This document shows positions 44,996-52,123 of a stretch of DNA of 64,000 nt, in pieces. How positions within the stretch are numbered: the first letter of the stretch is position 1; each line of letters opens with the position of its first letter. Under the pieces are notes generated by a model, which ran no database searches, was not told where the DNA came from, and saw nothing but the letters and a program-made list of their open reading frames with translations. This stretch comes from Spirochaetia bacterium. GTDB taxonomy: Bacteria > Spirochaetota > Spirochaetia > Treponematales > Treponemataceae. The position numbers and the translations under genes are program-made. Location: positions 1-64,000 of the forward strand of contig CAAGBC010000018.1 of assembly GCA_900767955.1 (NCBI GenBank), written 5' to 3'.

Positions 44996-45056
44996 GTATT
45001 TAACAATAAAAATACATCAGGTTTTTATTTTTGTCAACAATTTTTTTTCAGAATAA

Positions 45057-45065
45057 TGTTATTAT
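45057..45065 (+). promoter_or_regulatory. Extended -10 promoter of the XRE regulator
   Basis: TGTTATTAT (TG-n-TATTAT) ends six bases before ATG at 45072; there is no ribosome-binding site. A -35 in the right place was not found. Confidence 0.4.
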
Positions 45066-45071
45066 TTTTTT

Positions 45072-45389
45072 ATGAGTTTTTCTGAGAATTTACGAAATGA
45101 GTTGTCTTATCAGGATATTCAGTTAAAAGAATTTTCTGGTAAAATTGGTATTCCTTACACAACATTGTTGTCTTATGTTAATTCAAAAAATTGTCTTCCC
45201 CGTATTGATATTGGATTGAGAATTGCTGAAGAATTGAATGTTTCAGTAGAGTATTTAGTTTATGGCAATGAAAATGTAAAATATAAAAAACAGACTTACA
45301 CAATTGCTAATGAACTAATATCCCTGCCTCTCTATATTCAGTCTCCGATTATTAAAATAATTCATAATTTTTATGAAAATTTAAATTAA
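45072..45389 (+). CDS. XRE-family helix-turn-helix regulator
   Basis: A 105-residue DNA-binding protein. The Cro/C1-type helix-turn-helix lies at about residues 8-63: LKEFSGKIGIPYTTLLSYVN followed by LRIAEELNVSVEYLVYG, the usual ending of XRE domains. The short C-terminal part has no known effector domain. It lies between the tRNA and the integrase, 14 nt before the latter, a position typical of the regulator of excision or integrase expression. It appears leaderless. Its operator is unknown. Confidence 0.85.
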   Translation: MSFSENLRNELSYQDIQLKEFSGKIGIPYTTLLSYVNSKNCLPRIDIGLRIAEELNVSVEYLVYGNENVKYKKQTYTIANELISLPLYIQSPIIKIIHNFYENLN

Positions 45390-45403
45390 TCAAGGAGACT
45401 GCT

Positions 45404-46528
45404 ATGAATGCAGAAATTTTAAAGGAAGAAATCAGTATAAATGGAGTTGTATCTGTTAAATATAAATACAGATATAAAATTCAAAACAAAACTCATATAA
45501 GAGTTTGTAAAAATTGTCAAACTTATGAAGAAGCTAAATCTTATGTAAGTAAATTAAAATTTATTAACGAAAACAAATTTTTAATAAAGAATGTTGCTGC
45601 TGATTTGTATTTACCAGGAAGTTTACATATAGCGAGATTAAAAGAATTTGGTAAAGTTTTGTCAGAAGAAACGAGATTACAAAAAAGACATTGTATAGAA
45701 CTTATTATTAAACAATTTGGTGAATATGATATAAGTAAACTAAAAATTGCAGATATTGAATTATTTTTACTGAAAGATAAAAGACATTCAGGTTCTTGGA
45801 AAAATTTTTATTTGGAAACTTTTGGTAGCATATATGATGAAACTATATGGAAGTGTGATCAACAAATTGCAAAGCCAAAATTTGAAAAATTTGCTCGAAA
45901 TAGCAAAAAGTCAGATATATTTACAGAATCAGAATTATTTAAATTATTTACATCTTCAAAGTTATGGAATAGTTATGATGAATATTTATTTTTTTTTATT
46001 GTATCGGCTTGTGGTTTAAGATTAGGGGAAGCAATAGGATTAAGAGTAGATCAATTCTTCTTTAATGAAAAGATATTAATAATTAATGGATTTGCTAAAA
46101 AAAATGGGATTAGGACAGATTATTGTAAATGTGGTAATTCGGATAACAAAAAATACAGATGTGTTCCAATGTCTGATAAATTAATAGAAAAGGTAAAAAC
46201 ATATATACAAAATAAGAAATTATCAAATAATGAATTTTTGTTCACTGATTCAAATGGAATAACTTTTAGAGGTGATCATTTGAGAGTTGTACTTAAAAAT
46301 GCAATGAAGAAATGTAATATAGATTCAACAAATAGAAAACTTACTCCTCATTCATTACGATATACTTATGTAACAAGGATAAGAAATCTATTACCTGTAG
46401 ATGAAGTGCGAAAACTTGTTGGACATAATTCTTTGGAAATGACAAATTATTATACTCGTATACAATCAGTTGAAGAGATGATCGAATCGGTGAAACCAAT
46501 ATTAAGTGTAATTAATGAATTATATTGA
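45404..46528 (+). CDS. Tyrosine recombinase / integrase
   Basis: A 374-residue site-specific recombinase that would integrate and excise the element. The C-terminal catalytic domain shows the first Arg in SACGLRLGEAIGLR, the His-x-x-Arg box HSLRYTYVTRI, the LVGHNS box, and the nucleophile Tyr in MTNYYTRIQ. Residues about 65-150 look like a SAM-like core-binding domain and the N-terminal 60 residues like an arm-binding domain. A CKCG...C insertion occurs near residues 243-255 (YCKCGNSDNKKYRC), suggesting a small metal-binding loop, which is unusual. AAGGAG precedes ATG. Confidence 0.93.
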   Translation: MNAEILKEEISINGVVSVKYKYRYKIQNKTHIRVCKNCQTYEEAKSYVSKLKFINENKFLIKNVAADLYLPGSLHIARLKEFGKVLSEETRLQKRHCIELIIKQFGEYDISKLKIADIELFLLKDKRHSGSWKNFYLETFGSIYDETIWKCDQQIAKPKFEKFARNSKKSDIFTESELFKLFTSSKLWNSYDEYLFFFIVSACGLRLGEAIGLRVDQFFFNEKILIINGFAKKNGIRTDYCKCGNSDNKKYRCVPMSDKLIEKVKTYIQNKKLSNNEFLFTDSNGITFRGDHLRVVLKNAMKKCNIDSTNRKLTPHSLRYTYVTRIRNLLPVDEVRKLVGHNSLEMTNYYTRIQSVEEMIESVKPILSVINELY

Positions 46529-46593
46529 TTATTATGATGTAATAGAATTTTATTTCTTGACAATGTGTATAATGTGTATTAAGGTGTAATTAG

Positions 46594-46773
46594 ATGAAAG
46601 ATAAAGATCTTTTGAAATTGCTTCTAAAAAATGGATGGAAGGTAGTAAGAATTTCTGGAAGTCATCATATTTTAGAAAAAGAAGGTTTTATTCCTATATC
46701 TTTGCCAGTTCATGGAAAAGATATGAAAGTTGGTTTAGAAGTAGCTATATTAAAACATGCAAAACTAAAATGA
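46594..46773 (+). CDS. hicA: HicA toxin (mRNA interferase)
   Basis: A 59-residue HicA toxin, which cleaves mRNA in a ribosome-independent way. The double-stranded-RNA-binding-like fold is seen in DLLKLLLKNGWKVVRISGSHH, with catalytic His24 in GSHHIL, then FIPISLPVHGKDMKVG. It is shorter than most ORF-calling limits. AAGG lies nine bases upstream, and TTGACA plus TATAAT elements lie at 46557-46573, though too close together to be one promoter. hicB follows 36 nt later. Together they would stabilise the element in the host. Confidence 0.88.
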   Translation: MKDKDLLKLLLKNGWKVVRISGSHHILEKEGFIPISLPVHGKDMKVGLEVAILKHAKLK

Positions 46774-46809
46774 TTTATGTAGAAAATCTAGTTTCTTTTA
46801 GGAGGATTT

Positions 46810-47181
46810 ATGATTTTTCCAGTTATTTGTCACTATGAGGATGGAGGTTATTGGGCTGAATTTCCAGATTTACCAGGATGTTTTTCTCAAGGTGATAATG
46901 AACAAGATATTATTAAAAATTCTAAGGAGAGTTTAGAAGGATATTTAATTAATTTATTGGAGTCAGGACAATCTATTCCGATTGCTTCTAGTATCAATCA
47001 TGTTAAATTAGAAGGTGAAGGTTTTGTTTCTTATGTTGAATGTAGTTTAATTGGAGAAACAAAATATGTCCGAAAAAATATAACTTTGCCTGAATGGATG
47101 AATGTAAAAGCTGAAAAAATGGGATTAAATTTCAGCAATGTATTGCAGGAAGCCATTTTAGCAAAGTTGGGTATGAGCTAA
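46810..47181 (+). CDS. hicB: HicB antitoxin
   Basis: A 123-residue HicB antitoxin. The N-terminal partial RNase-H-like fold is clear (MIFPVICHYEDGGYWAEFPDLPGCFSQGD in the family pattern), and the C-terminal 40 residues (RKNITLPEWMNVKAEKMGLNFSNVLQEAI) form a ribbon-helix-helix DNA-binding domain, so it probably represses its own operon. AGGAGG precedes ATG. The gene ends 10 nt before the first copy of the element's palindrome, which here has a T run and serves as terminator. Confidence 0.9.
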   Translation: MIFPVICHYEDGGYWAEFPDLPGCFSQGDNEQDIIKNSKESLEGYLINLLESGQSIPIASSINHVKLEGEGFVSYVECSLIGETKYVRKNITLPEWMNVKAEKMGLNFSNVLQEAILAKLGMS

Positions 47182-47191
47182 AGTTTGCATT

Positions 47192-47211
47192 GGAGCGTCA
47201 CGTGACGCTCC
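47192..47211. repeat. Element palindrome copy 1, also a terminator for hicAB
   Basis: GGAGCGTCACGTGACGCTCC is a perfect 20-bp palindrome followed by eight T. It is the leftmost of ten copies. Here the flanking arms GGA/TCC differ from AGA/TCT in other copies but stay paired. A second hairpin (AACTGTTCGAT/ATCGGACAGTT) follows at about 47221-47245. Confidence 0.9.
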
Positions 47212-47250
47212 TTTTTTTTCAACTGTTCGATAAAATCGGACAGTTCATTT

Positions 47251-49380
47251 TTATTTATCAAAATCAAACTTTATTTCGTGATTGGAATCAAGGTAAAGAC
47301 GAGCTTTAAATTCTTTTCCTGTTTTTTTAGAAACAAAATTTTTTAAAGGTGTTTTTTTATTTGCACATAATAAAGTTACATCCTTTTGGGAAAGTTTGAT
47401 TCCGTTGAATTGTTCCCAGATTTTGAAAGAACAACCGTTTTTATAACCTGTACAATACCAATTTTTTATTCCTGTTTTTGTTGTTCCAGGACGAATTGGA
47501 TTGCTACATAGTGGGCAAAGTATTTGATTTTCATCAGTGGGTAATTCAATTATAAAATTATTTGCAACTGCTTTTTGAATAAATGATTTAATTTCTTCTT
47601 CAAAACCTGTTGGATTTTCTTCTAAATAAGTTTCCCACCTAGTAGTTTCTTCTATGTTGGCTAAACTTTTGATTGATGAGTTTCTTACTGAGTTTATAAC
47701 TACTCTTCCCAATTCTGTTATTAAAATATTTTTCTTTTCAACTTTGATGTATCCATTTGAAATTAATTCAGGAATAAAAGTATGTCTTGTGGCAGCTGTT
47801 CCCAAGCCAATTAATTTTGATGTGTTTTCATCGATACTTGTTGGATTTTCCATAAAAGCAAGAATTGAAGCTTCATTAAAATACTTTGGTGGTTTTGTGT
47901 ATTTTTCTTTTGCTTCAATATTTAAAAGTTTAAGTTCATTCCAATTTAGATTTTCTAATATTTGCTCTTCCTCTAATGATTCTTCATTGTCTTGAGCTGG
48001 TATTTCTAAAGCGTGACAATTTGTCACGGTTTGATTTCCTTCTTCATTCAAACGCTGTTTTATAGTGGATAGATAAAAATCGTTTTTCCAGCCAGCGTTC
48101 AGAACTTTTTTGCCTGTTATTCTAAAATTATTTCCATTTACATCTAAAATGTAAGTTTGTTTTTCGTATTGTTCTTCTGGAAGAAAAGCAATAAAAAATC
48201 TACATATAATTAAATTATAAATATTTTTTTGCTCGCTTGTCGCAGATGCTGGTATAAATTTTAATGGAATTAAAGCATGGTGAGCTTCTAGTTTATCATC
48301 ATTAAAACATCGTTTATTTGAAAGTGAAATATTCATTGAATTTCTAAATTCATCAAAATAATCTGAATAATAATTGCAAAGATTATTTGCAACAGATTTA
48401 CAAAGCTCAACATTATCACTTCCCATAACTCTAGAGGGAGTTCTTGGATAAGATACACATTTTAATTCTTCATAGAGTGATTGAGTAATTTTAAGAGTTT
48501 TATCAGCAGAATATCCGTAATATTTGAAAGCGTCTTTTTGCAATGCATTTAAATTGTAAAGCTGTGGTGGATTTGTTATTTTTTTTTCAATTTTGCTATC
48601 TATTAATTTTGCATGATTGCCAATGCAAGCATTTAATTTTTCAGTTTTTGTATTATCTTCAAAACCTGTAATTTTTTCATTTTCAAAATAAATACCTTTA
48701 CATTTTGGAGCTAATTGTGTTGAACCAAAAGTTCCAAAAAACTCATAGTATTTTTTACTTTGAAAATTTTCAATTTGGGAACATCTGTTTTCAATTGCTG
48801 ATAGCAAAGCAGTTTTTACTCGACCTATGGAAAGTTTTTTATTTGCAGCAACAGAAACATATCTAGTAAGATTCATTCCTACAAGCCAATCTGAATGTTG
48901 TCTTGCAAATCCATTTTTTGAAAGCAGATTATATTCAGAAAGCGGTTTTGCATTTTTTATTCCTTGCAAAACAACTTCTGTTGTAAGAGCTTGAGAAACC
49001 CAAAATCTTTTAATTTTTGAAAAATCTGAAATTCCTGAAAGAACTAAACATTCTCGTGCAATTACTTCACCTTCTCGGTCCGCATCGGTTGCAATTAGAA
49101 TCTCATCGAACTTGTGTTTATTTAATAAGTCTAAAACAATCTTTGCTTGTTTTGAAACAGATTCATTTATTTGATAACGGAACTGTTTTGGTATACAAGG
49201 AATTTCTTTCCAGGATTTGAAACGACCATCATAAAATTCTGGTTCGTGAAGTTTGAAAAGATGTCCAACACAATAGGCGATTTCTGTTTTTCCATCAGAA
49301 AAATATCCTGGTTTTTGTTGGCAATTGAGGGCTGTTGCAAAATCTTTTGCAACACTTGGTTTTTCTGTAAGTATTAACAT
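47251..49380 (-). CDS. topB: Type IA DNA topoisomerase (TopB/TraE-like)
   Basis: A 709-residue topoisomerase III, often carried by conjugative elements (TraE of RP4). MLILTEKPSVAKDFA opens the TOPRIM domain, with LIATDADREGEVIAREC carrying the metal-binding acids; QRHSDWLVGMNLTR... region and CVSYPRTPSR with the active-site Tyr are present; GLGTAATRH follows. A zinc ribbon (CPLCSNPI ... WYCTGYKNGC) ends the protein. I start it at ATG 49380, with AAAGGAG directly upstream; the frame to 49410 adds ten residues that overlap the leader hairpin. It is transcribed opposite to the other transfer genes. Confidence 0.93.
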   Translation of the reverse strand: MLILTEKPSVAKDFATALNCQQKPGYFSDGKTEIAYCVGHLFKLHEPEFYDGRFKSWKEIPCIPKQFRYQINESVSKQAKIVLDLLNKHKFDEILIATDADREGEVIARECLVLSGISDFSKIKRFWVSQALTTEVVLQGIKNAKPLSEYNLLSKNGFARQHSDWLVGMNLTRYVSVAANKKLSIGRVKTALLSAIENRCSQIENFQSKKYYEFFGTFGSTQLAPKCKGIYFENEKITGFEDNTKTEKLNACIGNHAKLIDSKIEKKITNPPQLYNLNALQKDAFKYYGYSADKTLKITQSLYEELKCVSYPRTPSRVMGSDNVELCKSVANNLCNYYSDYFDEFRNSMNISLSNKRCFNDDKLEAHHALIPLKFIPASATSEQKNIYNLIICRFFIAFLPEEQYEKQTYILDVNGNNFRITGKKVLNAGWKNDFYLSTIKQRLNEEGNQTVTNCHALEIPAQDNEESLEEEQILENLNWNELKLLNIEAKEKYTKPPKYFNEASILAFMENPTSIDENTSKLIGLGTAATRHTFIPELISNGYIKVEKKNILITELGRVVINSVRNSSIKSLANIEETTRWETYLEENPTGFEEEIKSFIQKAVANNFIIELPTDENQILCPLCSNPIRPGTTKTGIKNWYCTGYKNGCSFKIWEQFNGIKLSQKDVTLLCANKKTPLKNFVSKKTGKEFKARLYLDSNHEIKFDFDK

Positions 49381-49381
49381 A

Positions 49382-49409
49382 TGAACTCCTTTTGGACGGG
49401 TAGAGTTCA
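49382..49409 (-). promoter_or_regulatory. topB mRNA leader hairpin with CTACCCGTCCAA loop
   Basis: On the reverse strand TGAACTC and GAGTTCA (49403-49409 and 49382-49388 on the plus strand) form a perfect 7-bp stem. Its 14-nt loop holds CTACCCGTCCAA (49392-49403 region), and the GAG of the ribosome-binding site AAAGGAG lies in the stem. The predicted transcription start coincides with the 5' arm. The virB8-like gene has the same loop in a different stem. Confidence 0.7.
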
Positions 49410-49415
49410 ATTTTT

Positions 49416-49444
49416 ATATTAAATATAAAAAGTATATTTTGCAA
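49416..49444 (-). promoter_or_regulatory. topB promoter
   Basis: On the reverse strand TTGCAA (49444-49439) and TAATAT (49421-49416) are 17 bases apart. Transcription should start near 49409, the first base of the leader hairpin. Confidence 0.6.
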
Positions 49445-49450
49445 GACATA

Positions 49451-49476
49451 TCAGAAGCGTCACGTGACGCTTCTGA
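49451..49476. repeat. Element palindrome copy 2 (26 bp, perfect)
   Basis: The core GCGTCACGTGACGC is extended by TCAGAA/TTCTGA to 26 perfectly symmetric bases, the longest copy. It lies just upstream of the topB promoter, in the divergent region between topB and the gene at 50049. Confidence 0.95.
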
Positions 49477-49488
49477 TTTAACCTATAG

Positions 49489-49506
49489 AAGCGACACGTG
49501 TCGCTT
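49489..49506. repeat. Element palindrome copy 3, variant with compensating change
   Basis: AAGCGACACGTGTCGCTT differs from the other copies at two symmetric positions (T to A and A to T), so the palindrome is intact. It lies 12 bp from copy 2. Confidence 0.9.
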
Positions 49507-49957
49507 GTAAATTGTATTAGCTGAACCATGTTCACCGCTTACCGATTTTCCGCATGCGGATTATCCCGATACGGTTAAAACTGATACTTAATTATAAGCG
49601 TCATGTGACGCTTATTTTTTTAGAAAATTTGTAAATTTTCTTTTATTTTATCGTAACTTATGTATTTAGTATAACTTAGTTAAATTTTTAAAAAAATAAA
49701 ATAATAATGAGGGGAATATAATTAGATAAAAAAAATAATATAACTTAAGTAAATGACTCTTAGACGCAAGATAAAGGTTTGTGTTACAAAGGTGTTTATT
49801 TCATTATTGTATCGTCATTTACTTGTATTACAATTGGGATTTATGTAGTACAATTTGTTTTTTCTTCTATATATGCGTGTAATACATTCAATTTTGGGTG
49901 TTTTTTTGTGTAAAAAGTTAAAAACTATTGAAGAATGTATAAAAATATATTGAAATA
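49507..49957. other. Divergent intergenic region topB / 50049, candidate oriT or replication region
   Basis: Apart from palindrome copies and promoters, this long gene-free stretch holds one GC-richer island: TCCGCATGCGGA (49549-49560, perfect palindrome) within the imperfect GAT-TT-TCCGCATGCGGA-TT-ATC, and two copies of CCGAT (49542-49546, 49566-49570), the second in CCGATACGG. The remainder (49617-49957) is very AT-rich with no gene that I can support. Such an island next to a relaxase operon suits an origin of transfer, but no nick site was identified; TATCCCG (49562-49568) is only loosely like the MobP nic motif. Confidence 0.35.
49594..49615. repeat. Element palindrome copy 4, centre altered, followed by T run
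   Basis: ATAAGCGTCATGTGACGCTTAT has ATG in place of ACG at the centre, which breaks perfect symmetry by one base; the outer arms pair fully. T7 follows, so it could also act as a terminator. Confidence 0.88.
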
Positions 49958-49986
49958 TAGACAATTTACACTAACTTATATATAAT
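49958..49986 (+). promoter_or_regulatory. Promoter for the 50049-51995 genes
   Basis: TAGACA (49958-49963) and TATAAT (49981-49986) are 17 bases apart. The predicted start near 49993 places palindrome copy 5 inside the mRNA leader, just before the ribosome-binding site. Confidence 0.55.
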
Positions 49987-50010
49987 TAGGTAGTTACGAT
50001 AATTTTGAAT

Positions 50011-50032
50011 AGAAGCGTCACGTGACGCTTCT
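50011..50032. repeat. Element palindrome copy 5
   Basis: AGAAGCGTCACGTGACGCTTCT, a perfect 22-bp palindrome. It lies between the promoter and the AAAAGGAG site of the CxxC gene, so in RNA it would be a hairpin in the leader. Confidence 0.95.
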
Positions 50033-50048
50033 AAAAGGAGCTTTTTTT

Positions 50049-50267
50049 TTGACTATTAATATTTCTAAAAAAGGTTTTTGTTTCAAAAGTAAATTTAAAT
50101 TATTTATTTGTGAAAAATTATATGCAGCAAGTAAAAGTAATAATTCGATTTTATTAGAAAAAAATGATAACAATGAAGTTATAGCTGTATCTATAGAAAA
50201 TAAAAAAATAAGTTATTGCCCGTATTGTGGCAGAAAAATTGAGGAAAAGTATTTTAGTTTGTATTAA
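50049..50267 (+). CDS. CxxC zinc-ribbon mini-protein of unknown function
   Basis: A 72-residue basic protein. Its end holds YCPYCGRKIEE (Cys57, Cys60), half of a zinc ribbon; two further cysteines (11 and 21) could complete a site. The start is TTG at 50049, eight bases after AAGGAG. The GTG at 50022 in the same frame lies within palindrome copy 5 and would put the ribosome-binding site inside the gene. It is followed by palindrome copy 6 and the Rep_1-like gene and probably shares their transcript. Function unknown; a DNA-binding accessory to replication or transfer is plausible. Confidence 0.65.
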   Translation: MTINISKKGFCFKSKFKLFICEKLYAASKSNNSILLEKNDNNEVIAVSIENKKISYCPYCGRKIEEKYFSLY

Positions 50268-50271
50268 TAAT

Positions 50272-50293
50272 AGAAGCGTCACGTGACGCTTCT
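50272..50293. repeat. Element palindrome copy 6
   Basis: AGAAGCGTCACGTGACGCTTCT, identical to copy 5 over 22 bp. It begins four bases after the CxxC gene's stop codon and ends beside the GAGG ribosome-binding site of the next gene. Confidence 0.95.
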
Positions 50294-50307
50294 GAGGCAT
50301 GTCTATT

Positions 50308-50877
50308 ATGTATTATTCAAAAAAACTTAAAAAGAAAATTGTAAATATTATTTGTAATTCAGAAGAAGAATTGTTTTGCGTAAGACTTAATATTGGTGGA
50401 TGTGATTTAGCTGAATTACAAGAAATAATAGATTTAATGTATTATGCCTGGAATATAATTTCATGTAAAAGAAGTTGTGGTTATATTAAAAATTATTCAG
50501 GACTTCTAAAGCGATTATTCATTAGGTATAACAAAGAAAATGGAATGTATTATCCATTCTTTTTTTTATTGTGTTTTACTTCTCCAAAAATGAAAAAGCC
50601 TTTGGAGTTATGGAAATTACAATTAAAAGCTTATACTAGTTGGTTTACAGCGTGGGCATCTGCATTGAAATGTTGTACTGATGTTTCAGTTACTTTTGAT
50701 AAAGTTGAAAAAAATAGTGTAGAAAAATATATTAATTATTTTTGTGAAAATAAAGTGATGCTGAATGAAATACCTGAAAAAGAACTTGAGGTAATTAATA
50801 ATATTATTAGTTCTAAAAGGATTTTTTCTTCGAGAGGTATTTTTTATAGATTAAAGGAATTAGTAATCGAACGATGA
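50308..50877 (+). CDS. Rep_1-like protein lacking the HUH histidines
   Basis: A 189-residue protein whose layout recalls Rep_1 rolling-circle replication initiators: FCVRLNIGGCDLAELQEIID, then GYIKNYSGLLKRLFIRYNKE, then MYYPFFFLLCF, LWKLQLKAY and VEKYINYF. In active Rep_1 proteins the third block reads like YHPHFHVLL, the metal-binding HUH motif; here both histidines are phenylalanine (residues 84 and 86). It therefore cannot nick DNA in the usual way and may be a regulator or structural relic. Start at 50308 is chosen for GAGG ten bases upstream; ATG 50299 is too close. It overlaps the relaxase gene by 4 nt (ATGA). The similarity is by eye and modest. Confidence 0.5.
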   Translation: MYYSKKLKKKIVNIICNSEEELFCVRLNIGGCDLAELQEIIDLMYYAWNIISCKRSCGYIKNYSGLLKRLFIRYNKENGMYYPFFFLLCFTSPKMKKPLELWKLQLKAYTSWFTAWASALKCCTDVSVTFDKVEKNSVEKYINYFCENKVMLNEIPEKELEVINNIISSKRIFSSRGIFYRLKELVIER

Positions 50878-51995
50878 AAAATAATATATTTGATAAAAAA
50901 AAAGAAGATTTATATAAAGTAAAAAAAATACCATATAAAAAAGATGATTTATGGCAATTAAAAAAATTATTAAAAAATCATGAAAATATAAAAAAAAATA
51001 AGTCTAAAAATTTAAGTTCCTCAAGAAGTTATTTTATTTATGATAAAAAGCGTTATCAACAAAGAGTGACATTTAAAATGTCTAATAGCTCAAAATTAGT
51101 TAATCATAAAAAATATGTAAATTATTATATGCAACAGAAAAATAAAAAAGATGTAACGGAAAAACCTACATTATTTGGTTCAGAAAATTATGAAGAAAAT
51201 ATGGTAGCAAAACACTTTAAATGTATTATTTCCCCAGAAAATCAAAGTGTAAACCTGGAAGTTTTATCAAATGAATTTATTAAAAGAATAGAAATGATAA
51301 CTGGATATAAATTGTATTGGCAAGGTGCAATTCATACAAATACTTCTCACAGACATTCACATATTTGTATTAATGGGAAAGATAAAAATGGAAAAGATGT
51401 ATATTTTCAGCCAGAGCTAATAAAAAGAACAATGAGAGAAACTTTATCCTATGTAACAACAGAACTTGTTGGGCAAAGAACAGAAAAAGAAATTAATCTT
51501 GCAAAAGCAAATTTATTTTTTGCAAAAAGATGGACAAAGTTAGATGAAGAATTATTATCCTATCAGGATAAGATAAGTCGTAATATGATTAAACCAGAAT
51601 TAGAAGCAAGATTATCATTTTTAGAATCAATTGGCTTGGCGGAAAATTTTGGAAAGTATTATTCATTAAAAAAGGATTGGGATAATGTATTAATTGCAAC
51701 AGGAAGATATAATTCTTTTTTTGATGAATATTGCAAAAATAATGGAAACTTAAAATTATACAATGGTGAACGAGTAAAAGGTGTAGTTTCTAAAGTTATA
51801 TCATTTGATAAAGATGAAAGTTGGAATGATGCAATTATTGTTAATACTGGAAAAGAAAATATTTATGTTCCAATTTGGCAATTAAAAAAATCTAATTTAG
51901 AGGGAAAGGTTGTTGAAATTGCAGAAGGAAATAAAAAACTAAGTCGTATAACTGATAGAGATATTAAAATTAAAAATGACGGATTTGGTTATTAG
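50874..51995 (+). CDS. Conjugative relaxase, MobP/VirD2-type with DUF3363-like C terminus
   Basis: A 373-residue relaxase that would nick the origin of transfer and pilot the strand. The metal-binding motif is AIHTNTSHRHSHICI, with His154, His159, His161 and His163 matching the HxxTxxHxHxH pattern of VirD2-like enzymes. A candidate catalytic Tyr is Tyr81 in HKKYVNYYM. The C-terminal part (ARLSFLESIGLAENFGKYY, ATGRYNSF, GVVSKVISFDKD) follows the order of DUF3363, a winged-helix plus SH3-like region found in RP4-TraI-like relaxases. The N terminus is very Lys-rich. It ends directly at palindrome copy 7. Confidence 0.78.
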   Translation: MKNNIFDKKKEDLYKVKKIPYKKDDLWQLKKLLKNHENIKKNKSKNLSSSRSYFIYDKKRYQQRVTFKMSNSSKLVNHKKYVNYYMQQKNKKDVTEKPTLFGSENYEENMVAKHFKCIISPENQSVNLEVLSNEFIKRIEMITGYKLYWQGAIHTNTSHRHSHICINGKDKNGKDVYFQPELIKRTMRETLSYVTTELVGQRTEKEINLAKANLFFAKRWTKLDEELLSYQDKISRNMIKPELEARLSFLESIGLAENFGKYYSLKKDWDNVLIATGRYNSFFDEYCKNNGNLKLYNGERVKGVVSKVISFDKDESWNDAIIVNTGKENIYVPIWQLKKSNLEGKVVEIAEGNKKLSRITDRDIKIKNDGFGY

Positions 51996-52013
51996 AAGCG
52001 TCACGTGACGCTT
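51996..52013. repeat. Element palindrome copy 7
   Basis: AAGCGTCACGTGACGCTT, perfect 18 bp, starting with the base after the relaxase stop codon. Confidence 0.95.
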
Positions 52014-52089
52014 ATATTTAGAGAAGTGATTTTAATTCGTTTTTAATTTTTCTTTAAAACAAATATATTGTATAATATACAATTAAATA

Positions 52090-52118
52090 TTGTAATTTAT
52101 CATAAATCATTATATAAT
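52090..52118 (+). promoter_or_regulatory. Promoter of the virB8-virB9-virB10 operon
   Basis: TTGTAA (52090-52095) and TATAAT (52113-52118) are 17 bases apart. The predicted start near 52124-52126 is the first base of the leader hairpin, the same geometry as at topB. Confidence 0.65.
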
Positions 52119-52123
52119 TATTT

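Noticed and set aside
46635..46838. Reading frame between and overlapping hicA and hicB
   Set aside because: It is a shadow frame; hicA (46594-46773) explains the region with a catalytic His motif and ribosome-binding site.
49171..49377. Plus-strand frame opposite the topB N terminus
   Set aside because: No start signal; TOPRIM motifs on the reverse strand explain the sequence.
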